NCBI GenBank assembly: GCA_000720375.1
Contig: JOAA01000035.1
Location: 1-64,000, forward strand
Length of the DNA stretch: 64,000 nt
Direction of reading: 5' to 3'
From: Rhodococcus rhodnii
GTDB taxonomy: Bacteria; Actinomycetota; Actinomycetes; Mycobacteriales; Pseudonocardiaceae
Both the position numbers and the translations under genes were made by a program. Under the pieces are notes generated by a model. That model was not told the origin of the DNA. It did no database searches and worked only from the letters and a program-made list of their open reading frames with translations. Positions 41,711-49,722 of this stretch are shown here, in pieces; positions within the stretch are counted from its first letter, which is position 1; the number at the start of each line of letters is the position of its first letter.

Positions 41711-42332
41711 CGACCAGGAGATGGTCAGGGCCGGGTTCCGGATGATCCTGGAGACCCAGGACGACATCGAGGTCGTCGCGGACGTGCCGGACGGCCGCGA
41801 GGCCGTGGCCAAGGCCCGCGAGCTGCGCCCGGACGTGTGCATGCTGGACATCCGCATGCCGGGCATCGACGGCCTCGAGGTGACCAGGATCCTGGCTGGG
41901 CCGGGGGTGGCCGATCCGTTGAAGGTCGTCGTGGTGACCACGTTCGACCTCGACGAGTACGTGCACACCGCGCTGGCCAACGGCGCCAGCGGTTTCCTGC
42001 TCAAGGACGCAGGGCCCGCGCTCCTACTTGAAGCCGTTCGCGCGGCGGAGCGCGGGGACGCGCTGATCTCGCCGCAGATCACCGTCCGGTTGTTGCAGCA
42101 CTTCGCTCAGCCCACGAAGTCATCGGTGGCCCCCGAGGTCGCGCTCACCGAGCGCGAGCAGGACGTGGTGCGCGCGGTCGCGCGTGGGCTGACCAACACC
42201 GAAATCGGCAATGAACTCTTCATGTCTTTGTCCACGGTGAAGACCCACCTGGCCGCCGCGCAGGCCAAGATCGACGCCCGAAACCGGGTCGGAGTCGCGG
42301 CTTGGGCGTGGCGGACCGGGCTGATGAACTAG
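41685..42332 (+). CDS. NarL/LuxR-type response regulator
   Basis: A 215-residue response regulator. The receiver domain has acidic pair DDQE near residue 10, phospho-acceptor Asp in CMLDIRMPGIDG near 54, the switch VVVTTF and Lys in FLLKDAG near 105. The C-terminal LuxR helix-turn-helix contains LTEREQDVVRAVARGLTNTEIGNELFMSLSTVKTHL. It overlaps the kinase gene by 26 bp and is its obvious partner. Targets are unknown, and none of the neighbours clearly belongs to its regulon. Confidence 0.93.
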   Translation: MTIRVLIADDQEMVRAGFRMILETQDDIEVVADVPDGREAVAKARELRPDVCMLDIRMPGIDGLEVTRILAGPGVADPLKVVVVTTFDLDEYVHTALANGASGFLLKDAGPALLLEAVRAAERGDALISPQITVRLLQHFAQPTKSSVAPEVALTEREQDVVRAVARGLTNTEIGNELFMSLSTVKTHLAAAQAKIDARNRVGVAAWAWRTGLMN

Positions 42333-42374
42333 TCTCCAGAAAAATTTTGGGGGCGGTGTCGATCCGCGTCGGGG

Positions 42375-42399
42375 CCCGTTCGACCTAAGGCCGAACGGG
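42375..42399. promoter_or_regulatory. Inverted repeat in the leader of the YciI/ECF42 operon
   Basis: Perfect 8-bp arms cccgttcg and cgaacggg around a 9-nt centre, 38 bp before the YciI start. Just upstream, TGTCGA at 42357-42362 resembles the -35 element I associate with ECF42-type sigma factors. Whether the repeat is an operator or a leader hairpin is undecided. Confidence 0.45.
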
Positions 42400-42436
42400 G
42401 CGAGAGAGCGACCCGGAACACCAGAGGAGACAGACC

Positions 42437-42856
42437 ATGAAGTACATGCTGATCATGCGCGCCACCGACGAGACCTGGGCGTCGTTCGAGAACGTCGACT
42501 TCAACGAGATCATCGAGTCGATGGGCAAGTTCAACGACGAGATGATCCGGGCGGGCGTGCTGGTCGCGGCCGAGGGCCTCGACGACGCGGCGAAGGGTGT
42601 CGTCGTCGACTACTCCACCGAGACGCCCGTGGTCACCGACGGTCCGTACGGCGAGACCAAGGAGTTGTTCGGCGGCTTCTGGATCCTCAACGTGGCGTCC
42701 CAGGAAGAGGCCATCGAGTGGGCCAAGCGCGCGCCCATGGCCGGTCCAGGCAGCAAGTGCGAGATCCGCCGGGTCACTCAGATCGACGAGTTCCCGCAGG
42801 ACAACGAGTGGATCCGCAAGGAGCGGGAGTGGCGCGAGGCCACCGGTCAGCTCTGA
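42437..42856 (+). CDS. YciI-like (DGPF domain) protein
   Basis: A 139-residue single-domain protein of the YCII-related group. The diagnostic motif is VTDGPYGETKELFGGFWIL (DGPF variant) near residue 70, and the N-terminus MKYMLIMRATDETWA is typical. It begins after an aggagac site. It lies 3 bp upstream of the ECF42-type sigma gene. This pairing is the hallmark of the ECF42 family, whose sigma usually drives the DGPF gene or genes. The biochemical role of DGPF proteins is not known. Confidence 0.9.
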   Translation: MKYMLIMRATDETWASFENVDFNEIIESMGKFNDEMIRAGVLVAAEGLDDAAKGVVVDYSTETPVVTDGPYGETKELFGGFWILNVASQEEAIEWAKRAPMAGPGSKCEIRRVTQIDEFPQDNEWIRKEREWREATGQL

Positions 42857-42859
42857 GCC

Positions 42860-44104
42860 ATGGCTGATCCCACCGGCCGGGAGGCCGTTGCCGCCGTCTG
42901 GCGGATCGAGTCGGCGCGGATCGTCGGTGCGCTCGCGCGGTACACCGGCGATTTCGCGCTGGCCGAAGACCTCGCACAGGAGGCTTTGGCCGAGGCGCTG
43001 GTGAACTGGCCGCGCGAGGGCGTTCCCCGCAATCCCGCGGCGTGGCTGCTCACGGTCGGCCGGCGCCGCGCGATCGACGCGTTCCGCCGACGGTCCTCCC
43101 TGGACGAGAAGTACGCCGTCCTCGCCAACGAGATGAGCGAGGGCACTGAGGACGTGCTGTGGGATCCGGACCAGATCGACGACGACGTGCTGTCGTTGAT
43201 CTTCACCTCCTGCCACCCCGTGCTGTCGCGGGAGGCTCGGGTCGCGCTCACGCTGCGGGTGGTCGGTGGTCTGACGAGTGACGAGATCGCCAAGGCGTTC
43301 CTCATCCCGACCGCGACCGTGCAGGCCCGGATCACCAGGGCCAAGAAGACCCTTGGTGCGGCGCGGATTCCGTTCGCGGTGCCGTCGGCGCAGGAACGGG
43401 CCGAACGGCTCGGCTCGGTGCTCAGCGTCGTCTACCTGATCTTCACGGAAGGCTCTTCGGCCAGTTCAGGCTCGGATCTGATTCGCCTGGACCTCGCGAG
43501 CGAGGCACAGCGCCTCGCTCGCGTGCTGGCCCGTTTGATGCCCGACGAGAACGAGGTCCACGGTCTGCTGGCGCTGCTGGAGTTGACCGCGGCGCGGTTC
43601 CCCGCCCGGACCGGCCCGGACGGCGAACCGGTGCTGCTGGAGCACCAGGACCGCCGCCGTTGGGACCTCGCCGCGATCCGCCGAGGCCGGGCCGCTCTGG
43701 CCCGCGCCGAACAAGTCGGCCGAGGGCTGGGGTACTACGGCCTGCAAGCGGCGATCGCCGAATGCCATGCCGTCGCGCCGTCGGTGGACGAGACGAACTG
43801 GGAACGCGTCGTGCTCATCTACGAGGCGCTCGGCCAGCTCGCGCCGTCTCCGGTGATCGATCTGAACCGGGCGGTGGCGGTCTCCATGGCTCAGGGGCCG
43901 GCCGCGGCGCTGCGGATCGTGGACGAACTGGTGGCTGCCGGGACGCTGTCGAACTCGCACCTGCTGCCCAGTGTTCGCGGGGAGTTGCTCATCCGCCTCG
44001 GCCGCACCGACGAGGCCCGCACCGAGCTGGAACACGCGGTCAAGCTGTGCGGCAACGAACGTGAACGTGTTGTGCTGCAGCGCAAACTCGCCGATCTCGG
44101 CTAG
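42860..44104 (+). CDS. ECF42-type RNA polymerase sigma factor with C-terminal TPR-like domain
   Basis: A 414-residue sigma factor, much longer than typical ECFs. Region 2 has FALAEDLAQEALAEALVNW near residue 34 and AAWLLTVGRRRAIDAFRR near 58. Region 4 has EARVALTLRVVGGLTSDEIAKAFLIPTATVQARITRAKKTL near 127-167. The remaining 240 residues are helical TPR-like repeats, including the ECF42-specific VYLIFTEGS and HGLLALLELTAARFPAR segments; DLNRAVAVSMAQGPAAAL continues the helical array. ECF42 factors have no anti-sigma, and their C-terminal domain is needed for activity. The gene follows a DGPF protein, as usual for the group. Confidence 0.92.
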   Translation: MADPTGREAVAAVWRIESARIVGALARYTGDFALAEDLAQEALAEALVNWPREGVPRNPAAWLLTVGRRRAIDAFRRRSSLDEKYAVLANEMSEGTEDVLWDPDQIDDDVLSLIFTSCHPVLSREARVALTLRVVGGLTSDEIAKAFLIPTATVQARITRAKKTLGAARIPFAVPSAQERAERLGSVLSVVYLIFTEGSSASSGSDLIRLDLASEAQRLARVLARLMPDENEVHGLLALLELTAARFPARTGPDGEPVLLEHQDRRRWDLAAIRRGRAALARAEQVGRGLGYYGLQAAIAECHAVAPSVDETNWERVVLIYEALGQLAPSPVIDLNRAVAVSMAQGPAAALRIVDELVAAGTLSNSHLLPSVRGELLIRLGRTDEARTELEHAVKLCGNERERVVLQRKLADLG

Positions 44105-44460
44105 TCGGTGTACTTCTTCGACCGCAGCTTCACGGTTTCCTTGGGGTCGAGCACGGTGCCCGCTTTGGGGATCTGCTCGACCACCACCCAGTTGCGGTCC
44201 ATCACCAGCATGCGCTTCTGGCCGGTCGCGTCCTCTTCGTCGAGCTTGTAGAAACCCGCTGCCTGCAACGCGTCCTGCGCCTGCTGGTGGTTCTTGCCGA
44301 CCACGTCCGGCACGACGTGGCCGCTCGGCGCCTTTGTGCCCGGCACCACCGTCTGGCCGAGGACCACTTCAGCGGGCGCCGGCGGTGGCGGTGGTGCCTG
44401 TGGCGGAGGCGAAGAGCACGCGGTGAGCACCAGAAGCCCTGCCAGCAGCACTTTTCGCAT
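44101..44460 (-). CDS. PASTA-domain lipoprotein
   Basis: A 119-residue predicted lipoprotein. The lipobox is LVLTACSS (Cys at residue 15), followed by a Pro-rich linker. One PASTA domain follows from about residue 46 (VVPDVVGKNHQQAQDALQAAGF to KETVKLRSK). PASTA domains bind peptidoglycan fragments or beta-lactam-like structures in kinases and penicillin-binding proteins; as a free-standing lipoprotein the role is unknown. It lies 9 bp downstream of the L,D-transpeptidase gene on the same strand, suggesting joint action in the cell wall. Its end overlaps the convergent sigma gene by 4 bp. Confidence 0.88.
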   Translation of the reverse strand: MRKVLLAGLLVLTACSSPPPQAPPPPPAPAEVVLGQTVVPGTKAPSGHVVPDVVGKNHQQAQDALQAAGFYKLDEEDATGQKRMLVMDRNWVVVEQIPKAGTVLDPKETVKLRSKKYTD

Positions 44461-44469
44461 CGCGGCTCC

Positions 44470-45648
44470 CTACTTCACGGCTGAGCCCTTCGCCCAGTCG
44501 GCCCAGCTGACCGCCCAGTCACCGTAAGTGTCCCAGACCGGGAGCTGTTGTCCGCCGGAATTCGTCACCTCGACGACGTCACCGAGCCCGAAGTGGTCGA
44601 AGAACCACTCCGCGTTCGCCGGGTTGAGGTTGATGCAGCCGTGCGAGACGTTGGAACTGCCTTGCGCGCCAACACTGTTCGGGTTCTCGTGGACGAACTC
44701 GCCGTCGTTGGAGATGCGCTCGGCGAAGTGCTCCACCGACTTGTACGCCTGCGGGCCGGAGCAGACGCCATAGGTGCACGAGTCCATGGTGTAGTCGCGT
44801 TGCTTGTCCGAGATGACGTGTGTGCCGAGGTGCGTCGGAGTCGCGTCCTTGCCCATGCTGATCGGCATTGTCTTGACCAGGTTGCCGTTCTGGAAGATCT
44901 GCATCTGCTCGGTGTTGCCGTCCGCCTTGGCCACCCAGGCGTCGTGCACCTTCAACGTCAGGTCCCGGTCGGTCTGGCCGTACGTGCCACCGCCGAGGTC
45001 AACGCCGTAGATCCCGGCGTGCACCTTGATGATCGTGCCGGCCTGCCAGTAGTTCTGCGGCCGGTAGTGCACCTCGCGCTTGTTCAGCCAGTACCAGCCG
45101 CCGGTTTGGGCTGGTGTCGACGTGACGGTCAGCGCCTTCTCGGCCGCGGCCTTGTCGGTGATGTCCTTGTCGAACTTGACCACGATCGGCTGGCCGACGC
45201 CGACCTCGGGGACGCTTGGCGGCGGAATGAACGACGGGTACGCCGTCGCCTTGGGCGTGATGGTTTTCACCGACGCCTTCTGCTCGGCTTTTTTGCCGTC
45301 CGGCGAGACGCCGTCGGCGACGACGTCATATGTCGCGCCATAGGCGAGCGGCTCACTGGAAGTCCACGTTGTTTTATCATCGGAAAGGGAACCCTTTACC
45401 TTTGTCCCTTTGGCCGAATTGGTCGCGGTGACCGAGTCGATCGTGCCGTTCGTCGCGTGCACGACGATCGGCGTGGTCGGCAAGCTGGCGTCACCACCTG
45501 GGGATATGTCGAATCTGACGGCCGAGGCAGCCGTCAGAGAGGCGCCGGGCACATCCGGTGACTGACCCGACGACGAACTGCAGGCACCCACCACGAGGGC
45601 GGTCACGAGAATCGCTCCGGTTACCAACGCTTTGCCTGTGCTTGACAT
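44470..45648 (-). CDS. L,D-transpeptidase lipoprotein (LdtMt2-like, Ig-domain type)
   Basis: A 392-residue cell-wall cross-linking enzyme that forms 3-3 peptide bridges and is naturally refractory to many beta-lactams. It has a signal sequence with lipobox VVGACSSSS (Cys near residue 21). Two Ig-like domains follow (residues about 45-250). The YkuD catalytic domain carries HVISDKQRDYTMDSCTYG, VEHFAERISNDGEFVHENPNSVGAQG and the active-site SHGCINLNPANAEWFF (Cys near residue 350). ATG at 45648 with a ggcgggga site is chosen over the longer frame to 45807. The downstream PASTA lipoprotein is probably co-transcribed. Confidence 0.93.
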   Translation of the reverse strand: MSSTGKALVTGAILVTALVVGACSSSSGQSPDVPGASLTAASAVRFDISPGGDASLPTTPIVVHATNGTIDSVTATNSAKGTKVKGSLSDDKTTWTSSEPLAYGATYDVVADGVSPDGKKAEQKASVKTITPKATAYPSFIPPPSVPEVGVGQPIVVKFDKDITDKAAAEKALTVTSTPAQTGGWYWLNKREVHYRPQNYWQAGTIIKVHAGIYGVDLGGGTYGQTDRDLTLKVHDAWVAKADGNTEQMQIFQNGNLVKTMPISMGKDATPTHLGTHVISDKQRDYTMDSCTYGVCSGPQAYKSVEHFAERISNDGEFVHENPNSVGAQGSSNVSHGCINLNPANAEWFFDHFGLGDVVEVTNSGGQQLPVWDTYGDWAVSWADWAKGSAVK

Positions 45649-45782
45649 TTCCCCGCCATTCTCGCCGACCATTGTTCTTCCACTTAACACGACGTCTCGG
45701 CCGGCAAAAAGTTCATTCGTATCTCTCGGCTCACAGGTGCTCGATTTGACCTGGAGCGCGCTCCAGGGTGTGGGATGGACAC

Positions 45783-46523
45783 ATGACACTGAACGGGAAA
45801 GTCGCACTGGTCACCGGGGCCTCGTCGGGGATCGGCGAGGCGACCGCGGAAGCGCTGGCAGAGCAGGGCGCATCGGTCGTTATCGGAGCACGGCGGACGG
45901 ACCGGTTGGCGGCCTTGGAAGAGCGCCTGACCGCGAAGGGCACGAAGGTGCTCAGCCTCGAGTTGGACGTGACCGACCAGGACGCGTGCAAAGCCGCGGT
46001 CCAGGCGGCGGTCGACCAGTTCGGGCAGCTGGACATCCTGGTCAACAACGCGGGCGTGATGCTGCTGGGCAGCATCGTCGGCGCGGACACCACCGACTGG
46101 ACGCGGATGATCAACACCAACGTCCTCGGCCTGATGTTCATGACGGACGCCGCGCTGCCACACCTGTTGGCCAGCAAGGGATCCATCATCCAGGTCTCGT
46201 CGGTCGCCGGTCGCGTCGCCCGGCTGGGGTCGGGCGTCTACAACGCCTCGAAGTGGGCGGTCGGCGCGTTCAGCGAATCACTGCGCCAGGAAGTCACCAC
46301 ACATGGCGTCCGGGTGGTGCTGATCGAACCGGGCATGGTGGACACCGAGCTGCGTGACCACATCACCGACCAGGCCGCCAAGGCGGCGATCATGGATCGG
46401 GCCAGCCAGACCAGGCAGTTGCAGGCGGCGGACATCGCGAACGCGGTGGTGTACGCCGTGACGCAGCCGGACTACGTCGCCGTCAACGAGATCCTGATCC
46501 GGCCGACCGATCAGGCGCTCTGA
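45783..46523 (+). CDS. SDR-family oxidoreductase (YdfG-like)
   Basis: A 246-residue classical short-chain dehydrogenase. Motifs: VALVTGASSGIGEATA near residue 7, NNAGVMLLG near 85, catalytic Ser in IQVSSVAGR and YNASKWAVGAFSESLRQEV near 150. The C-terminal YAVTQPDYVAVNEILIRPTDQ is seen in NADP-dependent serine/3-hydroxy-acid dehydrogenase-like proteins. ATG at 45783 matches the usual family start. It is divergent from the L,D-transpeptidase gene and convergent with the next lipoprotein, overlapping it by 13 bp. The substrate is not known. Confidence 0.88.
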   Translation: MTLNGKVALVTGASSGIGEATAEALAEQGASVVIGARRTDRLAALEERLTAKGTKVLSLELDVTDQDACKAAVQAAVDQFGQLDILVNNAGVMLLGSIVGADTTDWTRMINTNVLGLMFMTDAALPHLLASKGSIIQVSSVAGRVARLGSGVYNASKWAVGAFSESLRQEVTTHGVRVVLIEPGMVDTELRDHITDQAAKAAIMDRASQTRQLQAADIANAVVYAVTQPDYVAVNEILIRPTDQAL

Positions 46524-47140
46524 ATCGTCTTCACGCTCAGCTGCTGCCCAGGCGGGTTGCCGGCGCATCCGGTGCCCGCCAACGCGACGAACATCGACGC
46601 GGTCTCCTGCGGGGGATACACGCGCAGGCCACGGACCTCGGTCGGCTTGCACACCGCCGGGTCGTAGTTGGCGACCTGGGTGAATCCGACCGGGGCGACC
46701 GCGCTCTGGCCGGGCGCGAGCTTGATCGCGGCGCCCTTGCTGCCGACCCGGACGGCGGGCTCGCCGACCTGCTGACCGTTGTCACCGGTCACATAGGACA
46801 CTCCGGGGAAGCCCTGGATGGTGCACGGCGCCGAACTGACGTTGGTGAAGACCAGGTTGCGGTAGACCGTGCCCGCGGCCGCGTCGCCGTCGCCGACGCT
46901 GAGCTTCAGGTTGGCCGACTTGCACAGGCCGTTGGCGGCCGGCTGCGGTGGTGGCGGGGCCTCGGCCGACGTCGGCGTGGACGCGGGTGTCTCCGAGGTG
47001 CTCGTCGGTGTGGTGACGGTCGGCTGGGTGGACTCGATCGTCGGAATCGGTGGGCTGGCCACTGGCGCGGGCTGGCCGGTACACGCGGTCAGCATGAACA
47101 GGCTGCTCGCTGCCAGGATGCCGATCTTCGGGACGTTCAT
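46511..47140 (-). CDS. DUF4232-domain lipoprotein
   Basis: A 209-residue predicted lipoprotein with lipobox FMLTACTG (Cys near residue 20). A long Pro/Thr/Ser-rich spacer (residues 25-70) is followed by a DUF4232 domain beginning ANGLCKSANLKLSVGDGDAAAGTVYRNLVFTN. The domain contains conserved SAPCTIQGFPGVSYV and a late Cys pair (AVCKPTEVRGLRVYPP and TGCAGN), so two disulfides are likely. DUF4232 proteins are actinobacterial envelope proteins of unknown role. The end overlaps the SDR gene by 13 bp. Confidence 0.88.
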   Translation of the reverse strand: MNVPKIGILAASSLFMLTACTGQPAPVASPPIPTIESTQPTVTTPTSTSETPASTPTSAEAPPPPQPAANGLCKSANLKLSVGDGDAAAGTVYRNLVFTNVSSAPCTIQGFPGVSYVTGDNGQQVGEPAVRVGSKGAAIKLAPGQSAVAPVGFTQVANYDPAVCKPTEVRGLRVYPPQETASMFVALAGTGCAGNPPGQQLSVKTIQSA

Positions 47141-47197
47141 GGCGTTCGCCTCCAGCGTGTCATCTCCTGGATGCCCACTGTGAGGACGTACCGAAAC

Positions 47198-47800
47198 CTA
47201 GGTTGGTTGCGTCAGTGTTTCACCAACGTGCCGGGCCGCCGCCCGGTCGAACGGCCCATCCCGTTGCACCAGCCGCTCGGCGACTTTCGCCCGGACCTCC
47301 GTTGACTTGTTCCCGCCGTACTTGAACTTGGCTGTCGCACCGGTGACCGTCAGCTGGATACCCCGGATGCCCGACAACAAGCGCTCGCTCGAATCGACGT
47401 CCTCGCGCACGCCTGGCTGAAAGTGGCCGAGCTGACGGTTGAGGATCACGGCCTTCTCTGCCGGGTCGTCCACCACGCGGACGTCGCACTCCAGCAGGAC
47501 CGCCGCGTAGTACGAGGTCGGCACGCCACCGTTCCAGTCCGAGGGGATGAACGTGTAGTCGCTGACCACGCTGAGCATCGCGCGGGGGCGTTCGTCGAGG
47601 GCCCGCCACACTGGGTTCGGTCGCGCGAGGTGCAGCCATACGGTGTTCTCGTCCGCATGGTCGAGCGTGAAATGCGTGGGCACTACGACCGGAAGATCGC
47701 GCTCCCGGCCCGGAACGATCAGCTGACCGAAGTCGTGCCCGTCGCGCAGCCATTCCCGCCACTCGGCGGGTGGTGCGGCGTCCCAAGGGTGAACCAGCAT
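47198..47800 (-). CDS. FMN-binding negative transcriptional regulator-type protein (PaiB-like)
   Basis: A 200-residue PaiB-family protein with a split-barrel flavin-binding fold. Supporting segments: the GxxLPVVVPTHFTLD-type strand (RDLPVVVPTHFTLDHADEN near residue 41), WLHLARPNPVWRAL near 60, LSVVSDYTFIPSDW near 81 and GIRGIQLTVTGATAKFKYGGNKS near 152. PaiB in Bacillus is a regulator of protease and sporulation genes; most actinobacterial members are uncharacterised and may be enzymes. ATG at 47800 begins MLVHPWDAA, the usual family start. The longer frame would translate the hairpin at 47823-47867 and is rejected. Confidence 0.82.
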   Translation of the reverse strand: MLVHPWDAAPPAEWREWLRDGHDFGQLIVPGRERDLPVVVPTHFTLDHADENTVWLHLARPNPVWRALDERPRAMLSVVSDYTFIPSDWNGGVPTSYYAAVLLECDVRVVDDPAEKAVILNRQLGHFQPGVREDVDSSERLLSGIRGIQLTVTGATAKFKYGGNKSTEVRAKVAERLVQRDGPFDRAAARHVGETLTQPT

Positions 47801-47822
47801 GGTCACCAGCCTGAACGCCGAT

Positions 47823-47867
47823 GTGGCCGTCCAGAAGGGCCATTTTTGTCCCTTTTGGAACGGCCAC
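47823..47867. repeat. Hairpin-forming repeat between paiB-like and phospholipase genes
   Basis: Arms GTGGCCGTCCAGAAGGG and CCCTTTTGGAACGGCCAC pair with one mismatch and one bulge around a 10-nt loop. Outside and inside it, ggccaTTTTTGTCcc and ggccaCTTTTGTTca form a direct repeat. It lies in the divergent promoter region, 23 bp above the PaiB-like start and 68 bp before the phospholipase start. Confidence 0.7.
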
Positions 47868-47934
47868 TTTTGTTCACCGCTGTGCGAGTACGAGTTCACG
47901 TCACGTTCGTCGAGGCAACGGAGGCTCCTGGACC

Positions 47935-49683
47935 ATGACTGACCTCTCCCGCCGCCGCCTGCTCACCCTGTCCGGAGGCGTCGCCGCAGGTTCCCTGTTG
48001 CCGCCATCGGTGCACGCCGCGTTGGCCGAGCCAGCGAGACCCGGCGGCCTGAACGCGATCGAGCACGTGGTGATCCTGATGCAGGAGAACCGGTCGTTCG
48101 ACAACTACTTCGGCACCCTGCGCGGAGTTCGTGGCTTCAGCGATCCGGCCGCGCTGAAGGGCATTTTCGAGCAGTCCGGCGTGATGCCGTTCTCCGCACG
48201 CGAGGCGGCGGAGCGGGCGAACCGGCCAGGCAGTGACATCCAGTACCTCGGTTCGCTCGACCACAGCTGGGAGGGCGGCCAGGCGGCGTGGGCCAACGGC
48301 TGGAACAACGGCTGGGTCCCGGCCAAGTCGAAGTCCACAATGGCCTACTACGACCGTCAGGACATCCCGTTCCAGTACGAACTGGCCGAGACGTTCACAT
48401 TGTGCGACGCCTACCACTGCTCGGTCTTCGGCCCGACCAACCCGAACCGGCTGTACATGTGGACCGGCAACGTCGGCTACGAGCCCGGCACGAAGGACCG
48501 CGTGGTCGGCAACGACGCGTACGACGAGGACAACCACCCTGGCTACTCCTGGACAACGTATGCCGAGCGCCTCGAATCCCGTGGCGTCTCGTGGAAAACG
48601 TATCAGGAGTGGGACAACTACCAGGACAACGCGCTCGAATTCTTCGTTCGTTTCAAGGAGATCGCCCGCAAGGCCCTGCAGCCACTCGGCCTGCGCAGCA
48701 TGGATCGCTTCTACGCCAACCTGTTCAAGGCCTCACCTGCCGACCGCGAGACGATGCTCAAGCAGTTGGATGCCGGCGTGGCGACCCTCGACAAGGCCGA
48801 GCGTTCGTTGTACGACCGCGCTTTGGCGCGCGTGCGGCCCGGGGAGCTCGCGAAGGCGTTCCGTGCCGACATCGAGGCGGGCAAGCTGCCCAAGGTCTCG
48901 TACCTGGTGCCGTCGGCCGCGGATTCCGAGCACCCGTCGGCGTCGTCGCCCGCGGCCAGTGCGAAGCTGACGTACGACATGCTCGACGCGATCGCCTCGA
49001 ACCCGAAGGTCTGGGCCAAGACCGCGCTGATCCTCACGTTCGACGAGTTCGACGGCTACTTCGACCACGTGCCGCCGCCCGTGCCACCGGCCGCGCGCAC
49101 CGAGGAGTTCCACGACGGCAAGCCGATCGGCTTCGGGTGGCGGGTGCCGACGACGATTGTGTCGCCGTGGACGGTCGGCGGTTACGTCTGCTCGGAGACC
49201 TTCGACCACACCTCGGTGATCCAGTTCCTGGAGCGCTGGACGGGCGTGCACGAGCCGAACATCAGCCCGTGGCGGCGGACCGTCGCGGGTGACCTGACCT
49301 CCGCCTTCGACTTCCGGCACAGCGGCCGCAAGCCCCAGCTCGACACGCCTGCCCCGGTCCCGGCTCCCGTGCCTCGCTGGACGCCCACACCGCCTGAGGA
49401 GCAGTCGATTCCCAAGCAGGAGCCAGGAACCCGGCCGTCACGGCCGTTGCCGTACCGACCGGAGGTGTGGGCGAAACGGGAAGGCAAGACGCTTGTGCTG
49501 ACCCTGCGCAACTTCGGCACGCAGAGCGCGCACTTCGCGATCTACCCGTACAACAAGGAGTTCGCGGCGCCGAAGCACGTGGACGTGCTCGGCTTGCAGA
49601 TCGTCCGGATTCCGTTGCCCGGCAAGGACTACGACATCGAGGTGCACGGCCCGGCCGGGTTCAAGCGAACATTTACCTCGTGA
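47935..49683 (+). CDS. Tat-exported phospholipase C / phosphoesterase family protein
   Basis: A 582-residue protein of the bacterial phosphocholine-type phospholipase C family. The Tat signal is SRRRLLTLSGGVAAGSLL, with a processing site near residue 35. The catalytic phosphoesterase domain carries IEHVVILMQENRSFDNYFGTLRG near 42, SVFGPTNPNRLYMWTG near 170, and LTFDEFDGYFDHVPPP near 365. Its C-terminus (EVWAKREGKTLVLTLRNFGTQSAHF onward) corresponds to one DUF756-type domain; longer relatives carry two. ATG at 47935 has a ggagg site. The stop codon lies inside a dispersed palindrome (49677-49722), so the shorter end may be secondary. It is likely extracytoplasmic or surface-bound, acting on phospholipids. 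Confidence 0.87.
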   Translation: MTDLSRRRLLTLSGGVAAGSLLPPSVHAALAEPARPGGLNAIEHVVILMQENRSFDNYFGTLRGVRGFSDPAALKGIFEQSGVMPFSAREAAERANRPGSDIQYLGSLDHSWEGGQAAWANGWNNGWVPAKSKSTMAYYDRQDIPFQYELAETFTLCDAYHCSVFGPTNPNRLYMWTGNVGYEPGTKDRVVGNDAYDEDNHPGYSWTTYAERLESRGVSWKTYQEWDNYQDNALEFFVRFKEIARKALQPLGLRSMDRFYANLFKASPADRETMLKQLDAGVATLDKAERSLYDRALARVRPGELAKAFRADIEAGKLPKVSYLVPSAADSEHPSASSPAASAKLTYDMLDAIASNPKVWAKTALILTFDEFDGYFDHVPPPVPPAARTEEFHDGKPIGFGWRVPTTIVSPWTVGGYVCSETFDHTSVIQFLERWTGVHEPNISPWRRTVAGDLTSAFDFRHSGRKPQLDTPAPVPAPVPRWTPTPPEEQSIPKQEPGTRPSRPLPYRPEVWAKREGKTLVLTLRNFGTQSAHFAIYPYNKEFAAPKHVDVLGLQIVRIPLPGKDYDIEVHGPAGFKRTFTS

Positions 49684-49722
49684 GTGTTTCGGCCGGTTCT
49701 AACCGGCCAAAACACTCACGAG
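49677..49722. terminator. Long palindrome containing the stop codons of both convergent genes
   Basis: 22-bp arms with one mismatch around a 2-nt centre, closely matching the palindrome at 30355-30400. The left arm holds the TGA of the phospholipase gene and the right arm the TGA of the histidine-phosphatase gene. Its T-runs also fit bidirectional termination. Confidence 0.82.

Noticed and set aside
39578..42082. Long 834-codon minus-strand open frame
   Set aside because: It is antisense to a clear histidine kinase and response regulator and is Arg/Pro-rich, as expected of a GC-rich shadow frame.
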